Positions 5,815 through 12,346 of a stretch of DNA of 12,346 nucleotides are shown in pieces (position 1 is the first letter of the stretch; each line of letters opens with the position of its first letter). This DNA is from Pseudomonadota bacterium (GTDB taxonomy: Bacteria; Pseudomonadota; Gammaproteobacteria; Burkholderiales; Burkholderiaceae_C): contig JAEYRT010000194.1 in the NCBI GenBank assembly GCA_023435325.1, positions 1 through 12,346 of the forward strand, written 5' to 3'. A program made the position numbers and the translations under genes. The notes below the pieces were generated by a model. That model had not been told where the DNA came from. It was given only the letters and a program-made list of their open reading frames with translations, and did not search any database.

Positions 5815-8424
5815 ATGCGCATCGACAAGCTCACCACCAAATTCCAAGAAGCCCTGGCTGACGCCCAAAGTCTGGCACTGGGCAATGACCACGCCTACAT
5901 TGATCCCCTGCACCTGCTGGCCGCCATGCTGCGTCAAAACGATGGCCCCAGGGCACTGCTGGAGCGTGCAGGCGCCAATGTGGCCGCCATGTCGGCAGCC
6001 GCCGAAAATGCCGTCAAACATCTGCCGCAGGTGACGGGGCAGGACCAAGTCACGATTGGCCCGGACCTGGGCAAGCTGCTGCAGGCCACCGAAAAAGAAG
6101 CCATCAAGCGTGGGGACCAGTTCATTGCGAGTGAACTGTTCCTGCTGGCGCTGGCTGACAGCGAAGGCAAGGCCGGCAAGATTGCCAAGGAGCACGGCCT
6201 GAGCCGCAAGGCCATGGAGTCGGCGATCAACGCCGTGCGCGGTGGCCAGACCATGGACAGCGCCGAAGGCGAAAGCCAGCGCGAGGCCCTGAAGAAATAC
6301 ACACTCGATCTGACCGAGCGTGCCCGTATGGGCAAGCTTGATCCTGTGATCGGCCGCGACGATGAAATCCGCCGTGCCATCCAGGTCCTGCAGCGCCGCA
6401 GCAAGAACAACCCTGTGCTCATCGGCGAACCTGGCGTGGGCAAGACAGCCATTGTTGAAGGGCTGGCGCAGCGCATTGTGGAAGGCGAGGTGCCTGAAAC
6501 CCTGAAGAACAAGCGTGTGCTGGTGTTGGACATGGCGGGCCTGCTCGCCGGTGCCAAGTACCGGGGCGAGTTTGAGGAACGCCTCAAAGCCGTGCTCAAC
6601 GATGTGGCCAAGGACGAAGGGCGCATCATCCTGTTCATCGTCGAAATCCACACCATGGTCGGTGCCGGCAAGGCTGAAGGCGCAATGGATGCGGGCAATA
6701 TGCTCAAGCCCGCACTGGCACGCGGCGAGCTGCACTGCATTGGCGCGACCACCCTGGACGAGTACCGCAAGTACATCGAAAAAGATGCTGCGCTGGAGCG
6801 CCGTTTCCAGAAGGTGCTGGTGGAGGAGCCTTCGGTGGAAGACACCATTGCCATCCTGCGTGGTCTGCAGGTGCGCTACGAAGCGCACCACGGCGTGGAC
6901 ATCACCGACCCTGCCATCGTCGCTGCAGCGGAACTCTCGCACCGCTACATCACCGATCGCTTCCTGCCTGACAAGGCGATTGACCTGATCGACGAAGCCG
7001 CAGCCAAGATCAAGATCGAGATCGACTCCAAGCCTGAGAGCATGGACAAGCTCGAACGCCGCATGATCCAGCTCAAGATCGAGCGCGAGGCCATGAAGAA
7101 GGAAAAGGACGAGGCATCGCAAAAGCGCCTGCAGCTCATTGAAGATGAGCTCAATGGGCTTGAGCGGGAGTACGCTGATCTCGAAGAAATCTGGAAGGCG
7201 GAAAAGGCCAGCGCTCAGGGCTCGGAACAAATCCGCAAGGAAGTCGATGCCATCCGCACGCAAATCGAAGATCTCAAGCGCAAGGGTGATTTCAACAAGG
7301 TGGCCGAGTTGCAGTACGGCAAGCTGCCGGCGCTGGAAAAACAGCTCAACGATGCGCAGGCCAGCGAGGCTGATGGCGAAGCGCCCAAACACAAGCTGCT
7401 GCGCACCCATGTGGGGGCAGAAGAAATTGCCGAGGTGGTCAGCCGTGCCACCGGCATTCCTGTGTCCAAGATGATGCAGGGTGAAAAAGACAAGCTGCTG
7501 CACATGGAAAGCAGGCTGCACCAGCGGGTGGTGGGGCAGGATGAAGCCATCTCCGCGGTGTCCAATGCCATCCGCCGTTCGCGCTCGGGTCTGGCCGATC
7601 CCAACAAGCCGCTGGGCAGCTTCCTGTTTCTCGGCCCCACCGGTGTGGGCAAGACCGAGCTGTGCAAGGCACTGGCAGGCTTCCTGTTCGATAGCGAGGA
7701 CCATTTGGTGCGCATCGACATGTCCGAATTCATGGAAAAGCACAGTGTGGCTCGCCTGATCGGTGCGCCTCCCGGCTATGTGGGCTATGAGGAAGGCGGC
7801 TATCTGACCGAAGCCGTGCGTCGCAAGCCCTACAGCGTATTGCTGCTCGATGAGGTGGAAAAAGCCCACCCCGATGTGTTCAACGTGCTGCTGCAGGTGC
7901 TGGACGATGGCCGTCTGACCGATGGCCAGGGGCGCACCGTGGATTTCAAGAACACCGTGATCGTGATGACCAGCAATATCGGCTCCCACCTCATCCAGGC
8001 GATGGTGGGTCAGGACAGCGAAGACATCAAGGAAGCGGTGTGGGGGGAACTAAAAACGCATTTCCGACCCGAATTCCTCAACCGCATTGATGAAACCGTG
8101 GTTTTCCATGGTCTGGATGCGGCCCACATCGAGTCGATTGCCAAAATCCAGTTGCAATTGTTGCAGCGCCGTTTGGAGAAGATGGATCTGGAAATGAACG
8201 TGACTGCCCCTGCTTTGTCGGAATTGGCTAAAGTAGGGTTTGATCCGGTCTTTGGTGCACGTCCGCTCAAGCGGGCGATCCAGCAACGCATTGAGAACCC
8301 GCTCTCGCGTTTGCTGCTGGAAGGCAAATTCCCGCCCAAGAGCCGCATCGAGGTGTCGGTGGACCCCGTGCAGGCTCCCGGAGTCTTTAACTTTGGTTTG
8401 AGCAACGCTGAAAGCGCCGCTTAA
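5815..8424 (+). CDS. clpB: ATP-dependent disaggregase ClpB (Hsp100) with altered Walker B in domain 1
   Basis: ClpB is a hexameric AAA+ ring that, with DnaK, pulls proteins out of aggregates in the cytosol. The 869-aa product has every domain: N domain (1 to about 145); NBD1 with Walker A GEPGVGKT (204-211, K210), pore loop KYRG (Y249) and arginine fingers R329/R330; the coiled-coil M domain (about 405-520); NBD2 with Walker A GPTGVGKT (K613), pore loop GYVGYEEGG (Y655), Walker B LLLDE (D679, E680) and sensor 2 GARPLKR (R816). In NBD1 the Walker B is FIVEIHT: the glutamate E277 is kept but the preceding aspartate is V276 (codon GTC 6640-6642). This residue normally helps hold Mg2+. The ATG at 5815 is set by MRIDKLTTKF and an AAGGA 6 bases upstream; the open frame before it is not conserved. 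Met147, just before the linker, is near where E. coli makes its short ClpB form. Confidence 0.97.
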   Translation: MRIDKLTTKFQEALADAQSLALGNDHAYIDPLHLLAAMLRQNDGPRALLERAGANVAAMSAAAENAVKHLPQVTGQDQVTIGPDLGKLLQATEKEAIKRGDQFIASELFLLALADSEGKAGKIAKEHGLSRKAMESAINAVRGGQTMDSAEGESQREALKKYTLDLTERARMGKLDPVIGRDDEIRRAIQVLQRRSKNNPVLIGEPGVGKTAIVEGLAQRIVEGEVPETLKNKRVLVLDMAGLLAGAKYRGEFEERLKAVLNDVAKDEGRIILFIVEIHTMVGAGKAEGAMDAGNMLKPALARGELHCIGATTLDEYRKYIEKDAALERRFQKVLVEEPSVEDTIAILRGLQVRYEAHHGVDITDPAIVAAAELSHRYITDRFLPDKAIDLIDEAAAKIKIEIDSKPESMDKLERRMIQLKIEREAMKKEKDEASQKRLQLIEDELNGLEREYADLEEIWKAEKASAQGSEQIRKEVDAIRTQIEDLKRKGDFNKVAELQYGKLPALEKQLNDAQASEADGEAPKHKLLRTHVGAEEIAEVVSRATGIPVSKMMQGEKDKLLHMESRLHQRVVGQDEAISAVSNAIRRSRSGLADPNKPLGSFLFLGPTGVGKTELCKALAGFLFDSEDHLVRIDMSEFMEKHSVARLIGAPPGYVGYEEGGYLTEAVRRKPYSVLLLDEVEKAHPDVFNVLLQVLDDGRLTDGQGRTVDFKNTVIVMTSNIGSHLIQAMVGQDSEDIKEAVWGELKTHFRPEFLNRIDETVVFHGLDAAHIESIAKIQLQLLQRRLEKMDLEMNVTAPALSELAKVGFDPVFGARPLKRAIQQRIENPLSRLLLEGKFPPKSRIEVSVDPVQAPGVFNFGLSNAESAA

Positions 8425-8430
8425 GCTATG

Positions 8431-8454
8431 GCTGCCAGACTGTGGTCTGGCAGC
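8431..8454 (+). other. Stem-loop between clpB and the next gene
   Basis: A perfect 10-bp inverted repeat (GCTGCCAGAC 8431-8440, GTCTGGCAGC 8445-8454) has a TGTG loop, beginning 6 bases after the clpB stop. No T run follows, so it is not a classic terminator. It may stabilise the clpB mRNA 3' end, mark a processing site, or reduce read-through into the next gene. It would also bury an in-frame ATG at 8428, which argues against that start for the next gene. Confidence 0.6.
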
Positions 8455-8458
8455 ACCG

Positions 8459-8465
8459 AGAAAGG
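8459..8465 (+). promoter_or_regulatory. Ribosome binding site supporting a TTG start
   Basis: GAGAAAGG (8458-8465 region) lies 7 bases before a TTG at 8473 in the frame of the small membrane protein. No ATG or GTG in that frame is better placed, so the site decides the start. Confidence 0.6.
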
Positions 8466-8472
8466 CAATGTT

Positions 8473-8853
8473 TTGAACGAGTTTTTGACCCTGCTCACCC
8501 GTTGGACTGTACGCATCATCATGCTGATGGTGGGAGTGGTGTTCTTCTTGAGCCTGCTGACCGTGGCCTGTGTTCTGGCAGCGGTCTGGGGCGCACGTGC
8601 GCTGTGGGCCAAGCTGACGGGCCAGCCAGTCACTCCGTGGGTGATGCCCATGCACGCTGCTTCCAGCTGGGCCAGCATGGCGCAGCGTGCCGGAGGTTTC
8701 GGCGGCATGGCAGGTGCTGCGCAGACTTCAGCCCAGACCCAGACCAAGGAAGAGCCAGCGCCGTTCACCCCCACGGCAGGCAGCAAACGTGGCGGCATCT
8801 TGGCCAAGGTGGCAGGAGAAGTGAGCGACGTTCAAGCACGCGAAGTGCATTAA
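8473..8853 (+). CDS. Small single-pass membrane protein of unknown function
   Basis: A 126-aa protein, if started at TTG 8473. It has one strong membrane helix at about residues 15-40 (IIMLMVGVVFFLSLLTVACV and following), with positive residues on both sides (R10, R14, R42). A soluble tail rich in Ala, Gly, Met, Gln and Thr follows (for example SMAQRAGGFGGMAGAAQT and SAQTQTKEEPAP). The tail is low in complexity and probably disordered. No known domain is recognised. An alternative ATG at 8428 would add 15 residues encoded largely by the stem-loop and is less likely. It lies 48 bases after clpB on the same strand and ends at a strong terminator, so clpB and this gene probably share a transcript; whether it has any role in proteostasis is unknown. 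Confidence 0.75.
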   Translation: MNEFLTLLTRWTVRIIMLMVGVVFFLSLLTVACVLAAVWGARALWAKLTGQPVTPWVMPMHAASSWASMAQRAGGFGGMAGAAQTSAQTQTKEEPAPFTPTAGSKRGGILAKVAGEVSDVQAREVH

Positions 8854-8882
8854 TCCCGTTGGGGCAGCGTGCCCTGATTCTG

Positions 8883-8908
8883 AAAGCAGACCTCGGTCTG
8901 CTTTTTTT
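8883..8908 (+). terminator. Intrinsic terminator of the clpB-membrane protein unit
   Basis: A 9-bp stem (AAAGCAGAC 8883-8891, GTCTGCTTT 8896-8904) with a CTCG loop leads into seven T (8902-8908). It starts 30 bases after the stop at 8853. Confidence 0.93.
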
Positions 8909-8970
8909 ATGCCGTTTTATGCCTGTGAACAGGGAAAAGAGCTGCGCAAACCCACGCGTTCATGCTTTTG

Positions 8971-8989
8971 GTTACAGCGCAGTTGTAAC
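8971..8989. promoter_or_regulatory. Candidate operator dyad upstream of the aldehyde dehydrogenase gene
   Basis: GTTACA (8971-8976) and TGTAAC (8984-8989) are perfect arms around a 7-base spacer, centred about 70 bases before the ATG at 9050. The 6-7-6 layout suits a dimeric helix-turn-helix regulator. No regulator gene is adjacent, so the protein is unknown. Confidence 0.45.
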
Positions 8990-8992
8990 GTG

Positions 8993-9021
8993 TTGTGGAA
9001 GTGGGGGAATCCTTTTATTTT
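8993..9021 (+). promoter_or_regulatory. Weak candidate sigma-70 promoter of the aldehyde dehydrogenase gene
   Basis: TTGTGG (8993-8998) is followed after exactly 17 bases by TATTTT (9016-9021). Each box matches the consensus only partly (3/6 and 4/6). It is kept because the spacing is ideal, it lies between a terminator and the next start, and the inverted repeat ends 3 bases before it. A second -10-like TATGAT (9038-9043), 6 bases before the ATG, lacks a -35 partner. Confidence 0.25.
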
Positions 9022-9049
9022 TCCTGCACTTGCTCTCTATGATCTGCTT

Positions 9050-10486
9050 ATGAATCATGCCGATCTCCGCACGCTTTTTGACCAACAGCACCAAGCCAGC
9101 CGTCAGCAAATAGATGTTCCCCTTGTATTGCGCAAGGAAAGATTACTGCGTATGCAGAAGCTGCTCCATGAACATGGAACCACTTTGGCAGCGGCGGTGC
9201 AGGCTGACTTCGGCGTGCGCTCGCCGCAGCTGACGGAGTTGGCGGATCTCATGGTGCTGCGCACCATGCTGGGTCAGACCTTGCGCAAGCTCGGTCAATG
9301 GATGCGTGCGCAGCGTGTCTGGACTCCATTGCACCTGTTGCCGGCTTCGGCCCGTATCGAGCGGCAACCTCTGGGTGTGGTGGGCATCATCGCACCCTGG
9401 AACTATCCGCTGCAACTGGCTTTGGCGCCAGCCATCACCGCAATGGCTGCGGGCAACCGGATCATGCTCAAGCCCAGTGAGTTGACACCCCATACTTCGG
9501 CGCAGCTGGCACACGTGATCGGACAGTTTTTTGCACCGGAAGAATTCTGCGTGGTGCAGGGCGATAGCCAAGTGGCCAGCCAGTTTGCGGGCCTGCCGTT
9601 TGACCACCTGGTGTTCACGGGATCGACCGCGGTGGGCCGCAAAGTGGCAATTGCCGCCGCCCAGCACCTGACACCCACCACGCTGGAGCTGGGGGGCAAG
9701 TCCCCCTGCATTGTCAGTGGCGACTATGACCTCGAACTGGCGGCGCTGCGCATCGCGCACGGGAAATTGCTCAATGCAGGACAGACCTGCATTGCACCGG
9801 ACTACCTGCTGCTGCCGCGTGGGCGTGAACAGGCCTTTGAGCAGGCCTATCGCAAGGCCGTGGCACGGCTGTTCCCGAACCTGGCAGGCAATCCTGACTA
9901 CGCTGCCATCATCAATCCCAAACAATTCAACCGCCTGCGCGCCCTGGCGCAGCAGGCAGAAGCCGAGGGCGCACAGGTGCAGTGGCTGGAGCCGCAAACG
10001 GTAGCCAGCAACAGCTCTGCTCCCGGCTGGGGAGATGCGGTACAGCGCCAGATGGCTCCGGCCCTCGTGTGGAATGTGCATTCCAACATGGCCATCATGC
10101 AGGAGGAGATTTTTGGTCCCTTGCTGCCCGTGATCAGTTACGAGAATCTGGACGATGTGATCCAGGCCATCAATGCCGGGCCTCGGCCTCTGGCGCTGTA
10201 CTGGTTTGGCAATGACGACAAGCTGCGCGACAGTGTGTTGCGCCGCACTGTGAGCGGTGGTGTCACGGTCAATGACACCTTGATGCATGTGGCGCATGAC
10301 AACCTGCCATTTGGTGGAATCGGTGCCAGCGGCTGGGGGGCATATCACGGTGAGCATGGTTTTTTACGCTTTTCTCACCAAAAGTCGGTCTTTTTACAAG
10401 CAAAATGGAGCCCTGCATCTTGGCTCTACCCGCCTTACGGAGCCAAGTTCGAGCGCGTTCTGGCGCTCCTGAAGCGACTGGGCTGA
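9050..10486 (+). CDS. NAD(P)-dependent aldehyde dehydrogenase, coniferyl-aldehyde-dehydrogenase type
   Basis: A 478-aa class 3-like aldehyde dehydrogenase that oxidises an aldehyde to its acid with NAD(P)+ in the cytosol. Catalytic residues are visible: N118 in IAPWNYPLQ, E213 in TLELGGKSPC and C247 in NAGQTCIAPDY. The cofactor-binding FTGSTAVGR lies about 25 residues before E213. EEIFGPLLPV and LPFGGIGASGWGAYHGEHGF are near the C-terminus, and the tail is hydrophobic. The AGQTCIAPDYLLLPRG and GGIGASGWGAYHG versions of the motifs resemble coniferyl aldehyde dehydrogenases (CalB) of Pseudomonas and Burkholderiales. The substrate could equally be another aromatic or medium-chain aldehyde. The ATG at 9050 is chosen because family members begin close to it; the frame is open upstream to 8909 across a terminator and non-conserved sequence. 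There is no Shine-Dalgarno sequence. It appears to be a single-gene unit. Confidence 0.92.
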   Translation: MNHADLRTLFDQQHQASRQQIDVPLVLRKERLLRMQKLLHEHGTTLAAAVQADFGVRSPQLTELADLMVLRTMLGQTLRKLGQWMRAQRVWTPLHLLPASARIERQPLGVVGIIAPWNYPLQLALAPAITAMAAGNRIMLKPSELTPHTSAQLAHVIGQFFAPEEFCVVQGDSQVASQFAGLPFDHLVFTGSTAVGRKVAIAAAQHLTPTTLELGGKSPCIVSGDYDLELAALRIAHGKLLNAGQTCIAPDYLLLPRGREQAFEQAYRKAVARLFPNLAGNPDYAAIINPKQFNRLRALAQQAEAEGAQVQWLEPQTVASNSSAPGWGDAVQRQMAPALVWNVHSNMAIMQEEIFGPLLPVISYENLDDVIQAINAGPRPLALYWFGNDDKLRDSVLRRTVSGGVTVNDTLMHVAHDNLPFGGIGASGWGAYHGEHGFLRFSHQKSVFLQAKWSPASWLYPPYGAKFERVLALLKRLG

Positions 10487-10513
10487 GCGTCAACCCAGGT
10501 TTTTGTCTCTGTG

Positions 10514-10556
10514 CCGCTGGCCATCAGCGGTTGATACGGGGCCGTTTTCACGGCCC
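10514..10556 (+). terminator. Tandem stem-loops after the aldehyde dehydrogenase gene (possible terminator)
   Basis: Two hairpins lie back to back: CCGCTG/CAGCGG (10514-10519, 10525-10530) and GGGCCGT/ACGGCCC (10539-10545, 10550-10556, loop TTTC). The second is stable but is followed by TAGCACATCC before five T, so it is not a standard intrinsic terminator. It may still end transcription or protect the 3' end. Confidence 0.45.
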
Positions 10557-10704
10557 TAGCACATCCTTTTTCTGCGGGCAAGAAACCTTTGACAGCCGTA
10601 CTTCGGCAAATGGCTACAGCGACTAGGCATAAGCGAAATTCGCGTTTTCACAGACAATTGCCGACTTTCGTTTTCAACACCTAGTTTCCGTTTCGGTTTT
10701 TTCC

Positions 10705-11226
10705 ATGTCCAATTACCAGGTTCGTCCTGCAACCCTTCGCGATGCCAAGGCGATTGCACAAATCCACACCGCTTCTGCTTTGGAAGCCTACCGTGGCATC
10801 GTGCCTGACGACCAATTGAAAGCCATGTCTTCCGTCGAGAAGCGTCAAGCTTACTGGCGTGAGGCGATTGAATACTGTGAGCCCCAAGTGCAAGTTGCCA
10901 TCGATGGCGACAAGATTGTGGGCTTCGTTGGCTTTGACCGTTCCCGCGACGAGAAATCCCGTCAGACCACTGGCGAGATCTGGGCCCTCTATGCGGCTCC
11001 TTCGCACTGGAGCAAGGGCGTCGGCGTGACGCTGTGGGATGCAGCCCGTGAAGGTCTGCTCGAAGAAGGTTGCACCAATGTGACCGCTTGGGTGCCACTG
11101 CGTAATGAACGCGCTTTGCGCTTTCATGAGCTGGCAGGCTTCAAGCGCGAAATGTCCACGGCCAAGACTTCCATCATTGGCGGTATCAAAATCGAAGAAG
11201 TGCGCCTCAAGCGACCTTTGAATTGA
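10705..11226 (+). CDS. GNAT family N-acetyltransferase
   Basis: A 173-aa acetyl-CoA-dependent N-acetyltransferase of the GNAT fold. It starts YQVRPATLRDAKAIAQIHTA (residues 4-23), the usual beta1-alpha1 opening. Motif A is at about 91-110 (EIWALYAAPSHWSKGVGVTL), with the pyrophosphate loop in the form WSKGVG instead of the common Q/RxxGxG/A. Motif B is at about 125-146 (VTAWVPLRNERALRFHELAGF), including the typical N-xRAxxFxExxGF pattern. The substrate cannot be told; candidates include small amines, antibiotics or protein N-termini. The ATG at 10705 lacks a Shine-Dalgarno sequence and follows a pyrimidine-rich leader. Codon choice (many CGT, GCT, GTT) differs from the neighbours' heavier use of CGC/GCC, which could mean high expression. 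It is a single-gene unit ended by a clear terminator. Confidence 0.92.
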   Translation: MSNYQVRPATLRDAKAIAQIHTASALEAYRGIVPDDQLKAMSSVEKRQAYWREAIEYCEPQVQVAIDGDKIVGFVGFDRSRDEKSRQTTGEIWALYAAPSHWSKGVGVTLWDAAREGLLEEGCTNVTAWVPLRNERALRFHELAGFKREMSTAKTSIIGGIKIEEVRLKRPLN

Positions 11227-11241
11227 TGCAGTCAGTCAAGT

Positions 11242-11270
11242 AATGGCCCGCTTTGGCGGGCTATTTTTTT
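11242..11270 (+). terminator. Intrinsic terminator after the GNAT gene
   Basis: The stem GCCCGC (11246-11251) / GCGGGC (11256-11261) with a TTTG loop can extend outward through GU and AT pairs. It is followed by seven T (11264-11270). It starts 15 bases after the stop. Confidence 0.93.
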
Positions 11271-11346
11271 GGATGCACTCCAGTGGAGCATGCATCGATT
11301 CACGCACATACCAGGCATCAGGCGCTTTGCGCAAAGGACGAACACC

Positions 11347-12346
11347 ATGCTGCAATGGCAACACCAAGGCATAGAGCATCAGGCCGTATGGCGTAGCGAA
11401 AGCGGTTTGCCCGCGCCACGCCGTGTGATGGTGGCCGATGACACCATGCCCGCCGACACGGCCTATCGACTGGCCTGTGAAGGAACAGCGCTGCTGTGGC
11501 AAGGCGATTTTCAGAATGCCCGTCATTTGATGGAAGCCATCAAACGCCGTCTGGACAAGCCTGCCCGCAGCCATTCGGCCAAGGCACGAAAAGCCAAGGC
11601 TGCAGCGGCGGACCCGGTCGGCGTTGCGCAGGCATTTCACCTGCACCGCCAGGCGCAGGGCCAGCGCGCGCGCGTGCTCGGCAGCATCTTGATTCCTTTG
11701 CAGGCAGACTATTCCATCGCCTTGCGCCGTGCGCCTGACTGGCGTGCAGCCTGTATCCAGGCATGGGGGGCGCCTGCAGCCGATGCCGGGGTGCAAGCGG
11801 TGTCCCTGCGTGAACTGCTGGGTGTGGTTGGCGCGCACGAATGGCGCAAGCAAGGTGTGCCCGTACCAGAGTTGGGCAAGGCCGCGCGCATTCATCCGCA
11901 CTATGGTGTGTTCTCGCCTGTGCGTGGGGAATATGTGCAGTTGGTGAAGGAAGCTCCTTTGCCCGAGGCGGGACGAGCCCTGGCATTTGATATTGGTGTG
12001 GGGACGGGCGTGCTTTCGGCTGTGCTGGCCCAGCGTGGCGTGCAGCGCGTGATTGCCACTGATATGTCGCCCCGTGCGCTGGTCTGTGCCCAAGAGAATC
12101 TGGAACGCCTGGGCCTGAGTGACAAGGTGCAGTTGCAACAAACCCATCTGTTCCCTGAAGGGCAGGCGGGTTTGATTGTCTGCAATCCGCCCTGGGTGCC
12201 CGCGCGTGCCGTGACCACGCTGGAACAAGCGGTGTATGACGACAACAGCGCCATGCTGCGCGGCTTTTTGAGTGGCCTGCGTGCGCATCTGCTGCCTGAA
12301 GGGGAAGCCTGGCTGATTCTGTCTGACTTGGCTGAGCACCTGGGGC
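11347..12346 (+). CDS. Class I SAM-dependent methyltransferase (3' truncated)
   Basis: 333 residues are present and the frame is open to the window end, so the C-terminus is missing. The Rossmann methyltransferase part starts at about 185. Motif I is FDIGVGTGVLSAVLA (214-228), followed by the acidic residue in ATDMSPRAL (D239). The catalytic NPPW lies at 280-283, the form used by N-methyltransferases acting on adenine, guanine or glutamine (RlmG/RsmC/HemK-like, MTS-type domain). HPHYGVFSPVRGEYVQLV (183-200) precedes motif I as in the HemK-like group. The first 180 residues form a separate region with a charged Ala/Lys linker (about 75-89) and no motif I recognise; it may select the substrate. 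The ATG at 11347 has AAAGGA (11333-11338) 8 bases upstream and lies 76 bases after the GNAT terminator, so it starts a new transcription unit. The substrate is unknown. Confidence 0.9.
   Translation, partial: MLQWQHQGIEHQAVWRSESGLPAPRRVMVADDTMPADTAYRLACEGTALLWQGDFQNARHLMEAIKRRLDKPARSHSAKARKAKAAAADPVGVAQAFHLHRQAQGQRARVLGSILIPLQADYSIALRRAPDWRAACIQAWGAPAADAGVQAVSLRELLGVVGAHEWRKQGVPVPELGKAARIHPHYGVFSPVRGEYVQLVKEAPLPEAGRALAFDIGVGTGVLSAVLAQRGVQRVIATDMSPRALVCAQENLERLGLSDKVQLQQTHLFPEGQAGLIVCNPPWVPARAVTTLEQAVYDDNSAMLRGFLSGLRAHLLPEGEAWLILSDLAEHLG

Noticed and set aside
5248..7989. 913-codon open frame on the minus strand across clpB and the cytochrome gene
   Set aside because: It is antisense to clpB, whose protein is conserved along its whole length, and its translation is low-complexity His/Leu/Gly-rich. 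GC-rich codon bias keeps the opposite frame open.
8909..9049. N-terminal extension of the aldehyde dehydrogenase
   Set aside because: It begins immediately after the terminator T run and encodes non-family residues across the inverted repeat.
8442..9053. 203-codon plus-strand frame overlapping the small membrane protein
   Set aside because: It runs through the terminator at 8883-8908, has biased composition, and the alternative frame gives a sensible membrane protein.
9143..10357. 404-codon open frame opposite the aldehyde dehydrogenase
   Set aside because: Antisense shadow of a conserved enzyme with all catalytic residues on the plus strand.
11236..12339. 367-codon open frame on the minus strand over the methyltransferase
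   Set aside because: The plus strand encodes a clear SAM methyltransferase with motif I and NPPW and a good ribosome binding site; the minus frame shows no recognisable motif.

Overview
The window looks like chromosomal DNA of a betaproteobacterium, most likely Comamonadaceae (Comamonas/Delftia/Acidovorax type). This is inferred from the GC-rich coding bias, the protein flavour, and the moeA-moaD ... moaE ... clpB order, which I recall from that family. I see no tRNA, rRNA, CRISPR array, insertion sequence or phage structural gene. It is mostly core-genome DNA with a few small lineage-specific genes placed between conserved ones.

Left part (1-3618). A 5'-truncated moeA runs into moaD, so molybdenum insertion and the sulfur carrier of molybdopterin synthase are adjacent. 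Nine bases after moaD, in the same frame, is a 112-aa protein that resembles only the C-terminal part of a large serine recombinase. A perfect 15-bp stem terminator follows. Two small unknown genes then lie on the minus strand, overlapping by GTGA. moaE, the partner of MoaD, comes next on the plus strand, so the synthase pair is split. A YhbO/PfpI-type DJ-1 family gene follows with its own strong ribosome binding site.

Middle part (3647-5588, minus strand). A b561-type cytochrome and a YceI family protein form a two-gene unit. A second YceI gene lies 140 bp further downstream and ends at a minus-strand terminator. E. coli has a comparable pair (yceJ-yceI). Both YceI proteins carry signal peptides, and the cytochrome has four predicted membrane helices.

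Right part (5749-12346, plus strand). clpB, the Hsp100 disaggregase, is preceded by a candidate sigma-32 promoter. Its first ATPase domain reads FIVEIHT where FIDE(I/L)HT is expected, so the Walker B aspartate is replaced by valine. After a stem-loop comes a small single-pass membrane protein probably starting at TTG, then a terminator. Next is an aldehyde dehydrogenase of the coniferyl-aldehyde type with a 6-7-6 inverted repeat upstream, then a GNAT acetyltransferase with a terminator, and last a class I SAM-dependent methyltransferase cut off by the window end.

I found no clear new multi-gene system. The observations most worth checking are the ClpB Walker B substitution, the stand-alone recombinase C-terminal domain in the molybdopterin cluster, and the coupled pair of unknown small genes.
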